From NCBI GenBank assembly GCA_003194525.1, contig NBIV01000044.1:124001-188000 (forward strand): a DNA stretch of 64,000 nucleotides, read 5' to 3'. Below, in pieces: positions 42,134 to 52,755 of this stretch; position 1 is the first letter of the stretch; every line of letters starts with the position of its first letter. The notes under the pieces were generated by a model that was not told the origin of the DNA, made no database searches, and worked only from the letters and a program-made list of their open reading frames with translations. Both the position numbers and the translations under genes were made by a program. Source of the stretch: Gracilariopsis chorda. Lineage: Eukaryota > Rhodophyta > Florideophyceae > Gracilariales > Gracilariaceae.

Positions 42134-43078
42134 TTATCTTCGACGCAAGACTGCGGATTTCGCGTCCTCTGGTTTCTTGATAGATGCGCGTGATACTAGT
42201 GGGCTAATGGTCTTCTTCAAGTACACGCTACCATATCGCTCCATTGCGGTATACGCGGTGGAAAAAATGAGCACGCTCGCGCCCATGTACACTGCCCTCG
42301 GAACGGCGCCTTTGAAGAGTGCCGTCATTCCTTCGTGTTTTATGATCCTGCCGGCGCAGTGGACGGCGCTCGAGTAAAGTTTGGAGGACTGAGAGGAGTT
42401 TTGGGCCATGACTCTCGTTCTGACAACGTCCAACGGGTTTGTCACAATTGCAACAGCTGCTGCAATACACGCGCTTCCGAGCGTTCCTCGCACGTCGCGA
42501 CGCTTTTCACGCACAGCCAGAGCGGCGAGAAGAGCGAGATGGGCGCTTCTGTAGGGTACATCGCGAAGCAACTCGGCGTTAAGTCCGGAGTAGAGGCCAC
42601 CGACGCGGAAAGCACGTGAAACGCACGGCTGCACGCTCGTTTGAACGCGCAGTTTCATGGACTCGAAGGGAGTGAGCCACAGGGCAGCGACACTATCTGA
42701 GATCAATGCGGCCGATATGGCGCGTCGACTTTCGGGGATGGATGGCAATCGGTCTTTGAGATGGAGAAAGAGCACGAGGGATAGGGCGGTGTAAGGCACT
42801 TGTCCGAGTATTGCGGCGGGCAGTCCGACAAATGGCGGGACGTTGCGGGCGAAGACTGTTGTTGCACGGGCCGATGTTGCTGTGGTATGTTGGAGACGGG
42901 ATTTGAATGTGTCTAGCGGGTGAAGAAGTAGTACGGATGTGAGACGTGCCACAGCAACGGTTGGTAATGTTCCATCTTTGATGTGGACTTTGACGGTGTC
43001 CCACAATGATTTGAGGTTGTTGTTGATGTGTTGCCTTGCCGGTGGAGTGCTCACAAGTTGTTCAGCGCCTTCCGACAT
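42134..43078 (-). CDS. Mitochondrial carrier family (SLC25) protein
   Basis: 314 aa from ATG 43078, the usual length of the family; the open frame upstream lacks similarity. Three tandem repeats are visible by their P-x-[DE]-x-x-[KR] signatures: HPLDTFKSRLQ, TPFESMKLRVQ and NPLDVVRTRVM. Each is followed by a second-helix region, for example LYSGLNAELLRDVPYRSAHL and LFKGAVPRAVYMGASVLIF. It should be a six-helix inner-membrane carrier. The second repeat (PFESMKLRVQ) recalls phosphate-carrier-like members, but the substrate cannot be assigned. It is divergent from the ZIP gene, with about 330 bp between start codons. Confidence 0.88.
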   Translation of the reverse strand: MSEGAEQLVSTPPARQHINNNLKSLWDTVKVHIKDGTLPTVAVARLTSVLLLHPLDTFKSRLQHTTATSARATTVFARNVPPFVGLPAAILGQVPYTALSLVLFLHLKDRLPSIPESRRAISAALISDSVAALWLTPFESMKLRVQTSVQPCVSRAFRVGGLYSGLNAELLRDVPYRSAHLALLAALAVREKRRDVRGTLGSACIAAAVAIVTNPLDVVRTRVMAQNSSQSSKLYSSAVHCAGRIIKHEGMTALFKGAVPRAVYMGASVLIFSTAYTAMERYGSVYLKKTISPLVSRASIKKPEDAKSAVLRRR

Positions 43079-43194
43079 GTCGAATTGAGGTTGCTGAAAG
43101 CTGCGGGAGGGGAGGGTGCGGTATGAGAGGAAAGGAGTATGAGCTGAGGCATGACAGCTGAGGGGGCGTTGGGCGGTGGAGGGGAAACCCTTGG

Positions 43195-43203
43195 TATATA
43201 AAA
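43195..43203 (+). promoter_or_regulatory. TATA-like box in the divergent promoter
   Basis: TATATAAAA in the interval between the carrier (-) and ZIP (+) start codons, about 205 nt before the ZIP ATG. It is plausible as its TATA element; no start-site data. Confidence 0.35.
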
Positions 43204-43407
43204 CAACTTTGGTCTGGTCACCGAGAGGCAGCAGCTCGATGGTGCCAGGCGGAAGCGACATAGAAAACCCTAACACTGCGGATAAGCTGAGCAGGGAACG
43301 CAAAAATCTTGGCCTTGATTCCAGCAATCAAAACAGATCAATCCGCCTCTCGCCCGCGCTTCCGCTGCGAGTTGTGTCCTGGTGTCGGATATGTCCGCCG
43401 ACGCACT

Positions 43408-44535
43408 ATGGCCAGCGCCCGTTCGACGTCTCCACCGAGATGCTCTGCTCTTCCACACAAGCTGTTGTTTGGCTTTGCCGTGCTGAGCGTCTGCGGCGTG
43501 GGTGCTCTCGCTCACTCCCATTCCCACCCTCACGTTCATGGCCATTCCCACGTAGAGAAGAGCTCCCACTGTGATGCCACCAGTCATGATTCCGACCACT
43601 GCCATGCGCACACGCATACATTGCATTCGTCGGGTCCCACAAACATCCTGACATCGTATCTCACCGTCGCCTTGCGGCCACTTCACCAACTTCCGCTGGA
43701 GCCAGCTGCCTTCACCGCTTCGCTGCTTACGTCATCGGTCTCGCTTGTTTCCGTGCTGCTTTTACCATTCTCCGCTTCTCTGTCTACCCTGCTTCTCCCA
43801 TTTGCTGTTGGCGCATTACTCTCCGATCTATGCACCCATCTTCTACCTCATATCTACGCCGACAAAGCCCCTATAACACCCCTTCTGCTCGGCGTCGCCC
43901 TCTTCGCTCTTCTGGACGCACTTCTAGAGCGTTTCACTCATCACGATCACATTCACCCCCAGCACTCCGAATCCACCTCGCAATCTCAAGAGCCACAAAG
44001 TATCCATCATCACCCAGTCCACGCCACAAACGCCCGCAAACACGCTTACATTAACCTGGCCGCCGATGCGTTGCACAACTTTTGTGATGGCTTGTCAATA
44101 GCGGCCGCCTTTATGGTGTCCCCTTCCGCAGGGATAGCCACCACCATAGCAGTTATTCTCCACGAATTACCACAAGAACTCGCCGACTTTGCAGTACTAC
44201 TTCGCGCAGGATTCTCCCGATCATTTGCTCTCTTTACAAACTTCTTGTGCGCCTGTACTGCGTTGCTAGGAACATTGGCCGCTCTTCGACTGCGCAACTT
44301 TGCAGCGAATGCCGATGCGATTGTCTTACCGTTTGTAGCTGGTGCCTTGTTATACATGACCTTTTGTACCGTCTTACCGCATGTGGTACAAGATATTTCC
44401 AAACCATCCTACGTGGATGGCAAACAAATACCTGCACCTTTTTTGTGCTTTTGTTCGCGAGTGCTTGTGGCATTTGTGTCGGCCGCCTCCGGAGTTTTGC
44501 TTGTGACACTCGTTGAGCAGGCTCATGTTCATTAA
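43408..44535 (+). CDS. ZIP-family (SLC39, LIV-1 type) metal transporter
   Basis: 375 aa from ATG 43408; the upstream open frame starts with TTG and is not conserved. An N-terminal signal/hydrophobic segment is followed by a His-rich lumenal or extracellular loop (HSHSHPHVHGHSHVE and HCHAHTHTLH). Transmembrane helices follow, with a second His-rich loop (HHDHIHPQH, HHHP). The transport-site motifs are HNFCDGLSIAAAF (His at 223) and HELPQELADFAVLL (His at 252), the HNxxDG and HExPHExGD motifs of ZIP4/LIV-1 transporters. The second reads HELPQE rather than HELPHE. It should import zinc or a related divalent metal into the cytosol, from outside or from an organelle. Confidence 0.92.
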   Translation: MASARSTSPPRCSALPHKLLFGFAVLSVCGVGALAHSHSHPHVHGHSHVEKSSHCDATSHDSDHCHAHTHTLHSSGPTNILTSYLTVALRPLHQLPLEPAAFTASLLTSSVSLVSVLLLPFSASLSTLLLPFAVGALLSDLCTHLLPHIYADKAPITPLLLGVALFALLDALLERFTHHDHIHPQHSESTSQSQEPQSIHHHPVHATNARKHAYINLAADALHNFCDGLSIAAAFMVSPSAGIATTIAVILHELPQELADFAVLLRAGFSRSFALFTNFLCACTALLGTLAALRLRNFAANADAIVLPFVAGALLYMTFCTVLPHVVQDISKPSYVDGKQIPAPFLCFCSRVLVAFVSAASGVLLVTLVEQAHVH

Positions 44536-46509
44536 CTTGAACCACTTCCAATCGCCAACTGCTCTCTGCGCTCTCATCACAAACGTATGCTGTCTAGCTG
44601 GTGCTGAATAAAGAGAACAGCACGTAACACTTTTACGATCAGTCACATTGCAGTCGAGACCTTTTTGATATCGACACTTAGTAAGAAACTACCGTTGACT
44701 ATTAATGCTGCCTAATGAAGACAGCTTTCTAGAGTTGTTAATACCTGGCAGGTGTTACTTGCGCATTACCCTTGGACTACCGTTGTACCCAAGGTATAAC
44801 GGTACGCAAGACTCGCTCAACAGCTTTCCGTGTCTAGCTAGTAGTCTTGTACAGTTCAATAGGTGTATTCAAAGTAGTTTGGCTTTGAAATCGAAGCCTT
44901 GCCCACACTCAGAACCCTTTTTGGCTCGCTGCTGGTGCACTGGTGTGTGTTGCCGGCGGTTCCGTTGTCCATGGCCATTTTCCGCGATCATCTTCGTGCG
45001 TCCTTTCTTTCTTTGACCCGGCACTGCTCGCCATTGTGGGCTTTCTGCATCCTGATTTCGTGCCCTTCGTGCTGCATCCGTTTGCATTTCGCGCTCTGCT
45101 CCAGCTCTGGTCAGACAACTTCATCAATGAATGAAACTCGGTGGTCATTAGTGCTGAGTTCCTGACCAGCTCATGCATAGCGACTGCGATAATAAACACA
45201 AGGATGAGGATTTGAAAACAATGTAGAGGACGGGACTTCTTTCCTTCGCCTTCTGTGATGATGCCAGGACAACATATGTCAACGGTGAAATCCTTTGCAG
45301 AAGAGTTTTGCTTCTGAACGGGCGCTCCAGTTTGAACCTCCGCACTGGTTGAATCCATCATTTTCTATGTCCTAACGTCAGTTTCGAGGTATAGGTATCG
45401 TCTGGTATGTGTTTGGTGTGCTCTTCAGGGGAAGACATGGTCATGAGAACGCAAAGCTCACAATTTAAAGGGTTCTCGGAGTTCAACCTCACAGTCTGAC
45501 GTACCTTGCTATCCAAACATCGCCGGAGCCACCCCCAATGGAAAATCTCCTACGTAATACGATACCAAAGTGCATTGCGTCAGCTGGCTTTCTATAGATG
45601 AGAAACGCAGTTTATCTGCATAGAGTTACAACGAATACGTCGCCTTGCTCGCTCGAAATGGAATTGCAGCGCCAGTGCAGAGTGTGGTTGAAGGCCTTGT
45701 CGAGTAAGCGAGCGCTTGGAACGCACCAGCAAAAGAGCAACTAGTAGGCTGCTTACCGATGATCCCCGCTTTCTGCTTCATTGAACATGGGCATTCTCGT
45801 GAGCTGCAGTGCTCTCAGCAATTCCAGCTCGGCTCCCCTTTACCGCGCCATAAGCGTTCCTGTTGTAAATCAAAACACTGGCTACGACTCCCTCGCTGAA
45901 CAGTACTAAAGCTTTGGTCTTGTTCAAGGCAAAATTGATTAAACAAGATCTCATGATGACGTCATAAGCCTAATCCGTATCAAGGACCATGTGGTTAGCT
46001 TTCAATAACTCGTATTGAATGAGATGTGTAGCAACGTCATGAAACAGCTTTGAGTCGAAGACGGCCTTCCTTCCTTGCAAACTCAATCTGAGCATGAAGG
46101 CCTCCTCACGGTATTCTTGCGGTATTAGCATATTCCAGCTCGACACTTCGTTTTTGATCGGGCCCTGAAACGTATTCAGTTGACGTGATATCCACAGGAT
46201 GTACCGGCTGCTTCGCGCTGCACACATCCTTTAAAGCATCGTTGCCTCAATTTCAGAGGTTGACCGACGCATGAGTGTTGTCGACGCAAAGCAATATTTC
46301 TGTCATTGTCTTGCAACGGGTCAACCTTGTCTTAATCTGCACAAGTCAATCAAGTATATCCACTCTCAGCAAATGTGCATTGACCCGAATATGAGCATAT
46401 CTATGACAAGAACACCAGTATGCATGGAAGTGCGCTGGGTCCAAGGCCTAGCGAGGGCTGCAGGAAAGGAAAGATACACCGCTTGCATCAGATGTAATGG
46501 TTACGCGTT

Positions 46510-46603
46510 GTACTCCAGTAGATATGGACAATATACTCCATATCTACGGGAGTACTTGGGGTCTGGAGTATTGTGTACACCGTACATACTCAAGACCCCC
46601 AGA
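46510..46603. repeat. Two consecutive hairpins
   Basis: Arms 46510-46528 and 46537-46555 pair 18 of 19 bases around an 8-nt loop. Directly after, GGGTCTGGAGTA (about 46559-46570) pairs 11 of 12 with TACTCAAGACCC (about 46587-46598). No gene surrounds them. Confidence 0.85.
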
Positions 46604-47457
46604 GCCCAGTGCTTTACCATGGGTAAGGGTTAGCGATCCCCTTTACAGGTGTATAGTAGGCAGAGATTAGAGAGAGTACGTGCTGCAGAAGGAGAAGTAT
46701 GCTCTCATGAAGGTATGGCTTTAGCGGAATCCGCGCTTCCTGCTGTGCATGCGCGGGACAAATGGGGGCATCTGTGGATTCCCATTGCAGTGAGCTGTTC
46801 AGTATCGAAACAGTGAGTACTAGCGGCAAAGGATCAAACAAGTATCCCAGATCAATGGGCAGGCATAGAACCATCATTGGTCTATCTCTTAACACGCTAA
46901 TCATATTCCAAATACTCTGTGGAAGCCCCCTGTCGCTCTTAAACATACTTCATTCGACGATTTGTGATGACCTGTATCAAAAAGAGAGTTCGCTGAAGAG
47001 AGCCAGAGATTCTCATTTGAGTGCATATTTGCCACACTGAGCGTGTAACGAACACCCGAACATAACATTCGTGATCAGCCAAGCATAAGGTGGAAGAATG
47101 CTCAAAGTTCTATGCCTCGACGCGTACATTTGTACTTGGACAAAGCTTCCGTTTTGCACAAAACAAAGAACCAATGATATGATTGAGATTTAATATCTTG
47201 CTCCGCAACAGTGCTCACACATGCTTAGAAGTCCGTCTACCTCACACTACATATTCGCTGCAACATGCAAAAGGCCGCGCATATCGGGTGACGTGGGACT
47301 CAAAAAACACAGTTGACGTGACAATACATTCGACCTCTGTCTTGCGTCATGCGATTTCTTCAACAGCCAACATACACACTGTCAAAGTCCTGGGCCATCG
47401 GTTTCTCCCTGAATACCAGCCACCGAAGTTGTCCTATACCTGCCCCGAACTACAAGG

Positions 47458-47473
47458 GGTAGCAATTGCTACC
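47458..47473. repeat. 16-bp perfect palindrome GGTAGCAATTGCTACC
   Basis: Perfect dyad with no spacer. A similar GGTTAGCGATCGCTACC occurs near 30552. Confidence 0.8.
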
Positions 47474-48062
47474 TCCTTATGCGTTAAATTAGGGAAGTGG
47501 TGAGGGATTACAAAAGCCCATCTCGAGTTTGAGCTGCAATAGAAAAACAAATGGCTCGGATGGAGTCGCTAAGTTGAGCCATCACAGGATATAGGAGCAT
47601 AGTTTTGGCTTCTACTGTCCTTCATCCCTTTGTTTTTGTGACTAGGGAGGGCAGCGATTCTGGCATCACTGCTAAGTGGACAAGAAGTTAAAGCTCTCGT
47701 ACCACCCGTAGCTAGAATTGCGACCAATGTTGTTTTGTTGGAATACCACTGAGCTGAATCACGCGGGAAACGTGAGCGCCCCAGCTTTACGCTCACTGCC
47801 TTAATCTGTCCTTCTCGGTGTATGTCGTTCATGCTGATGCGAAGCAGGGAAGCAACATAGATTTCGAACGCGCGCCTAGGTCAACCACTAGTTTTGTGCG
47901 ATTAGTGACGGATGCATACAATACAACATCGCTGCCACGGCTGCAACATGCATGGCGTTCTTCATTAGTACAAGAACATCTGCGGTCGGAATGTAATAAC
48001 ATCAACTTCGCCTCTGTCGGCAAGAAACTGGGTGGGGGTTAAGGTTAACGGATCAGCCTTCC

Positions 48063-48799
48063 CTGTTATAACGAACGAACGAAAGCCTTTATTTATGATT
48101 TTGGGGTGCCCCTACACGGGGTGAGCAGGGGTTCCGGTGGCCCCCTGGGGGGAGCTAAGGCGACGTCGGTTCACTGCAGCTGCTGTCAGTTGCAGGACCG
48201 TCCTTTCCCCGCGCAGGAGGATGGTGTGGTACTCCGTCCCTGGATTTGACCCGCGTACGCTGCTCGTGTACTCCGCAAGCCGCCGGAAAAAGAGCTTAGC
48301 AGCAGGACCGGCGCCTCCGTGTACGTCGAAACCGATAGGATTGAAGCTAATTCCGTTTGTCGCGCACAAAGCGTCGTATTTCGTCCGTTTCTGGGCTTCC
48401 GCTTGTCTCGCGGCCCCTGCGGCTTCTTATGACGCATACGTCAAGAAGGAGTCGTTGTGAGGGCTAACTACCGTAACATCGAGCCCCACTGGTCTTTCAT
48501 TGAACCGTATATCGTCGATGAGAAGATCCATACGCTGTTGCTGGACTTCGGGCAAATGTTGCTGCGATGGGAAGGTCCATTCTCTGGTGACATGTAGGCA
48601 AAGTGGGGGTTGTTTCAGGGCGGCAAAAAGCACATCCCGCAATGCATTGTGGCGGCGGGTGGCCCCTAAGCCGACGGCGCAAACCATAGCGTGATAGCCA
48701 TGTTCATCAAGAGGTCGAACCACGGCGTAGTTTGCCGCAGCGCAGAGGGGGCAAGGAGTTGAGCCGCTGAACAATTTCTCGCCCAGGCGCTGTTATAAC
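48063..48799 (-). mobile_element. 5'-truncated LINE insertion with 10-bp target-site duplication
   Basis: Flanks 48063-48072 and 48790-48799 are identical (CTGTTATAAC on the + strand), a 10-bp target-site duplication around a 717-bp body. The body reads on the minus strand: RLGEKLFSGSTPCPLC, DEHGYHAMVC, GLGATRRHNALRDVLFAALK, then RMDLLIDD and LDVTVVSPHND. This is the zinc knuckle and following restriction-like endonuclease-type region of non-LTR elements of the R2/CRE sort. One in-frame TAA near 48429 interrupts it; the frame then continues to a TAG near 48111. The 3' end carries a (CGTT)n microsatellite tail rather than poly-A. It lies about 190 nt upstream of the gene at 48992. Confidence 0.85.
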
Positions 48800-48991
48800 C
48801 CCCCTTGTCAACTGTGTGCTCCATTGGAAGATGAGATGCGATTCTTCGGGACCGCATCTTTTGTGTATTTAGACACATTTTAAACTGTTGCCAAAGCAGG
48901 CCCGATGTGAGAGATTGGGCCAACTTTTCTTCCCGGGCGGAGTGAATGCTTCGCGACAACACCTTGGTCAGCGCCCAGGACTACTTGAGAG

Positions 48992-49738
48992 ATGTCCCTC
49001 CTGCGTAAAGCAAGAGATGTGGTTTCCTCTGGAAACACTCTCGCTCAGACCGCTAGAATTGTCATGGCGGGTTTTCAACTAAGCTCCATTGCCACAAGAG
49101 CGCTTGTTCAACCATTGTACACCAAAGCGACATGGGCTACGATGTCACCTACTGCTCTATCCAAACTCACTGCTGTCGGATTCTCTAATCTCCTCATGCA
49201 TGAAATGGTTCGGAATGCGAAAGACAAGCCGGCACACTGTCAAGTCGCGAACGCAATCACGATGTTTGGCACAGGCATAATATACACCGTTTTGCGTGTG
49301 AAGAGCCCGATCATCAACATTCCCTTCGTTGGTTCACTATTCGCAATTGGCGTCGTCAACGTCGTCAATTTTGTAAGAGGGTCCAGGACACCAAAACCGA
49401 AGCCAGCGCCCCCCAAGAATTTACGATTTCCACTGATTCCGTTTGCGTCAATTATGACAGGGATCTCAGCGTTGCCTTTCTTATCACACCTCGCGCCATT
49501 TACTGCTCCCATCCATCGATTGATCATTTCCAGAGTGTATTTATCGCAGCTAGCTATGAACACGATCGCAGCGGGAATTATAGGGCTCCATTTCTCTCAA
49601 TACCAAGACTCTTACCTACCAAATCTGTACCTCGGTTTGCTTGGATTTGCTTGCGTCCGATCAAACTTAAAACCAGCCGCTTTGATCTCGTTCTGCGGCG
49701 CTACTGTCGCAGCTACGAATAGGGCTTTCCGGCTCTGA
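48992..49738 (+). CDS. Polytopic membrane protein, unknown
   Basis: 248 aa from ATG 48992. Several hydrophobic segments alternate with short basic loops: NAITMFGTGIIYTVL, NIPFVGSLFAIGVVNVVNFV, LIPFASIMTGISALPF, LAMNTIAAGIIGLHF and LYLGLLGFACV. A proline/lysine linker (SRTPKPKPAPPKNLRF) sits between the first and second halves. It could be an organellar or ER membrane protein; I do not recognise the family. A LINE copy is inserted 190 nt upstream, which must have changed its promoter or leader. Confidence 0.7.
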   Translation: MSLLRKARDVVSSGNTLAQTARIVMAGFQLSSIATRALVQPLYTKATWATMSPTALSKLTAVGFSNLLMHEMVRNAKDKPAHCQVANAITMFGTGIIYTVLRVKSPIINIPFVGSLFAIGVVNVVNFVRGSRTPKPKPAPPKNLRFPLIPFASIMTGISALPFLSHLAPFTAPIHRLIISRVYLSQLAMNTIAAGIIGLHFSQYQDSYLPNLYLGLLGFACVRSNLKPAALISFCGATVAATNRAFRL

Positions 49739-49859
49739 ACAATGGAATACTCAATGTGACGCTTGCGATAATTGATCCCGTTGTTTACGTTATCTGAAGT
49801 TTGGAAATACGAACGAACGAACGACAGGTATACGTTTCCTGCTTTCGCTGGTGTTATTA

Positions 49860-51194
49860 CTATCCGTTATCTGTTCTCCTTTTTCTCGCTGACGCGGTTC
49901 TGGTCCCCAAGACCACCACGGCACTCAGCATGAGGAGCATCAGAAATTCTTCAACAGAAAGCCTTCGCAGCTCTTGTTGAACCTCAATCAAGTTGCTTCC
50001 CTTGCTACTCGGATTCGGTGCAATCCCTGCTATCTGTCCAACTGATTTTGCTTTTCTTCGGTGAAGTTGTCTCTGGACACAATGCTCTACCACTGTCAAT
50101 ACATCTGACACGTTAACCGTGAAACGCGATACTCCATCAGAAGTGACTGCGCTTGCCTGTTGCAGCGTTGTACACTCAAGGTATACGAGATTCAGTCCGA
50201 GCAAATGCGCATGCCATCCCGTCCAGTCCCAGGGCGCGAACCTCGCTTGCTTGGAGTCTGCGTCACAGTTCTTCATTATTTCTAGAACGTCACTTTCACT
50301 TTGCATGAAGATCGTATTTGCTATTGCCGCACCGTGAGGAGAAAGGAAAATATCAGCCCAAGCAAAAAGCTTCACTTGTTTGAAGAAGCTCATGGGCATC
50401 TGATGAAGCAGCTTAACGTGTAAACGTTTATCGGACCCCAGCTTTTCGAATACCTCTTGGGCCCCCATCCACTTTCTTCGCCTAGTATCATTTCGGTCAT
50501 AAATCAGCACGTTAATGACATCACTTCGGGCATACTTCACTTCTGTATAATCAAGCACAGCCGACACAATGTTGCTCAGGGCCGACGTTTGCCAGGAATC
50601 AGGTAGGTGTGCCAGACCACTAACACATGGATATTGTACTTCGCAATTCCGACCAAACCAGCTCAGCTTTCGGAAATGTGAAACTCTGACACCGGTATCT
50701 CTAGAGAGAGCAGATGCGGGCAGAATACCCATCCAGATTTGTTTCGAGTGACATGCGCCTGGTGCTGTTACTTGGTGAGGCCAGATGCGAGTTTTCTCGA
50801 AATGCAGTTGGGCACTATGCCATTGTGCTAGAATAAAAGCAAGACATATACCCCATGGTGGACGCTGGGGCGAAGCGTAGTCCGCGTCTTCGCCGCACAT
50901 ACTTAGATTGTAGAAGGGATGGTCGTTTAGTACCAATGTCAGCGCCTGGTCTTTGCAGTGCTTCATGTAATGAGATAATGCCCACAACCTATCGTGAAGA
51001 GCATGGTTCGGGTTTTTGTCCAAGACGGGCAAAAAGATTGCTGTTGAGCAACCTGAAGAAGTGGACACTTTTTGAATGTTGTCAACAACATGAAGCCGAG
51101 GATCGGAATGACAGAAGTCAAAAGCATAACATTCTGCGCAAACCATAAGAAGAACAACGCCCACCAACAGTACTGGAGTTTGGAGAACATGCAT
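49860..51194 (-). CDS. GT61-like (DUF563) glycosyltransferase
   Basis: 444 aa from ATG 51194. The N-terminal signal/anchor is HVLQTPVLLVGVVLLMVCAECYA. The catalytic part has the DUF563/GT61 pattern: VINVLIYDRNDTRRRKW (about 225), then ADIFLSPHGAAIANTIFMQ (about 280-300), where 'HGAxLxN' is the family hallmark, followed by SDVLEI. It is expected to act in the ER or Golgi lumen on protein glycans or polysaccharides. The C-terminus has a second hydrophobic segment (FLMLLMLSAVVVLG) before a short basic tail, which is unusual for the family. The donor and acceptor cannot be read from sequence; in a red alga, wall polysaccharides or N-glycans are both possible. Confidence 0.75.
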   Translation of the reverse strand: MHVLQTPVLLVGVVLLMVCAECYAFDFCHSDPRLHVVDNIQKVSTSSGCSTAIFLPVLDKNPNHALHDRLWALSHYMKHCKDQALTLVLNDHPFYNLSMCGEDADYASPQRPPWGICLAFILAQWHSAQLHFEKTRIWPHQVTAPGACHSKQIWMGILPASALSRDTGVRVSHFRKLSWFGRNCEVQYPCVSGLAHLPDSWQTSALSNIVSAVLDYTEVKYARSDVINVLIYDRNDTRRRKWMGAQEVFEKLGSDKRLHVKLLHQMPMSFFKQVKLFAWADIFLSPHGAAIANTIFMQSESDVLEIMKNCDADSKQARFAPWDWTGWHAHLLGLNLVYLECTTLQQASAVTSDGVSRFTVNVSDVLTVVEHCVQRQLHRRKAKSVGQIAGIAPNPSSKGSNLIEVQQELRRLSVEEFLMLLMLSAVVVLGTRTASARKRRTDNG

Positions 51195-52755
51195 CTCAGG
51201 TCATCTTCACGTTTCGCTGCAGACAAACCATGTTTCTTGCGAAGCTGGAACAATTCCATCTTGCCCGGGCTTTGAGATGGTCAAGAAATTGCGAGAAGCT
51301 CGGTGCTCTCATTCCTACATTCATCCGCAAAATAGAGCTTACAAAACCGGATTCATCCCTTCTCCCCGAACAGTCGCGAAGAATGTTTATTGCATTGAAA
51401 CTTTTTGCTAATCGAAGATGAAAATATGTCACTGAGTGATGGTGCGCAGCCTATGGAATAGATGGTTTGCTTGACAAACGGTCTCGACACGTACGAATGT
51501 ATGGATGCATCCGCGCAACTTGAAACCCGTGTAGATACCCCGTGTTGCGTCCACAGTGCAAATCAATGTCAAAGGACTGCTGTTAAGATATGTCTGCACT
51601 TCTCCGCAAAATGAACACCAAGCGTTTCAATGATGAAAGCAACCCTTGAGTAGGAAAACCTGTATGCAGTGGTTTCAAAAGAAGAAAGAGGTTCGACACC
51701 AAATGAACTTTTGCAACTGCATCGAACAATGTAAGAAGGTAAGTTTTGCCTTGTGCACGTACACCTACACCAGTGCAGTTTCAGTTTAGAAAGCGTTGAA
51801 GAACCGTTTCAGAATGCTCTTCAGAATCTAAGCTTTGAATGTTCGACTAAAGCATACCATGATGCACACACGAAACCGTGCGAAGCCACAACTTGCTACA
51901 TACCGGCTTAAAAGATGCAAGGGCTTGTGTGATAATGAAACAGAAGATAGAATCTCGTTGATATAAAAAGAACTCTTCACATACTGCTCTCTTGCAGCAC
52001 GCATAATCCTGACTCACCGAATCATAATGGTTGGAAACCCTCCATAGAGAACATGATATCTCTATGAAGAAGGGGTTTCAACTTCCTTCTAAAAGGCTCA
52101 ATAGGACAAGCAACCTTTGACCCTCTTATCACACTCGTTTCAAGAGGTTAAAGCCCACATATCAGTTCAGTTCTTGCTACAATCCCTTATATCATATATT
52201 TAAATGTACAGCAATTAAAATGGCTGCAGAAAAGCAGTACGTGCGTTTCATGATAACTGTGTCAAAATCACTAGTTCCCGACTACTTTCACTCAAGGTCA
52301 GGCCTTCGGTTATCAAACGTTGAGGAAGTTGAACGTGGCATGTACAAAGCAAAAGAACAACTGAGAATTACGTCCATCATTTCAAAAAGCTGCTAGGTTG
52401 TTCGATACGTGGACGTACAAGTTAGAAGGAGCTAAGAAACGGTAACATACTCGAGAAACTGGGGTCAGACTTAAAAAAAACACGTCACAGTATGAGCTAA
52501 TAATGAGCTGTCCCTGCGAGAGAGACGGCCCGTTTTGCTTCGTTTGTATACGGATATCGTCTCTATTACCAGTGGTAATTGTCAAGGGAAGTTGCTCCTC
52601 GCGTCTTTCCTGAGTATTTAACATTCCTGATGCGCCTTCCCACTAGCCTTTAGAAAGCTATCGACTAAAGTGTAGATCAAGCAAGCCTCCCCGACAGCAC
52701 CTTCATCTATTAACAAGATTTCTCTGACATATTCAAGCGTATAAGCCGATCGAAA
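51195..52755. other. Intergenic region
   Basis: About 1.5 kb without a supported gene. A + ORF at 51230-51421 overlaps the divergent promoter region and shows no motif. Confidence 0.4.

Larger units (their letters stand above)
44536..48062. other. Intergenic region with hairpins and weak ORFs
   Basis: About 3.5 kb. A minus-strand ORF (44909-45361, 150 aa) has one hydrophobic segment (CFQILILVFIIAVAM) and could be a small membrane protein, but nothing else supports it. Another minus ORF lies at 45970-46227 and a + ORF at 47183-47503, both unrecognised. A double hairpin lies at 46510-46603 and a 16-bp palindrome at 47458-47473. Confidence 0.35.

Noticed and set aside
48666-48962. Minus-strand ORF as an upstream part of the LINE
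   Set aside because: The target-site duplication shows that the element ends at 48789, so most of this ORF is flanking DNA or the wrong frame.
49806-49826. (CGAA)n tract as a second LINE tail
   Set aside because: It resembles the (CGTT)n tail of the 48-kb LINE, but no element sequence or target duplication is attached.
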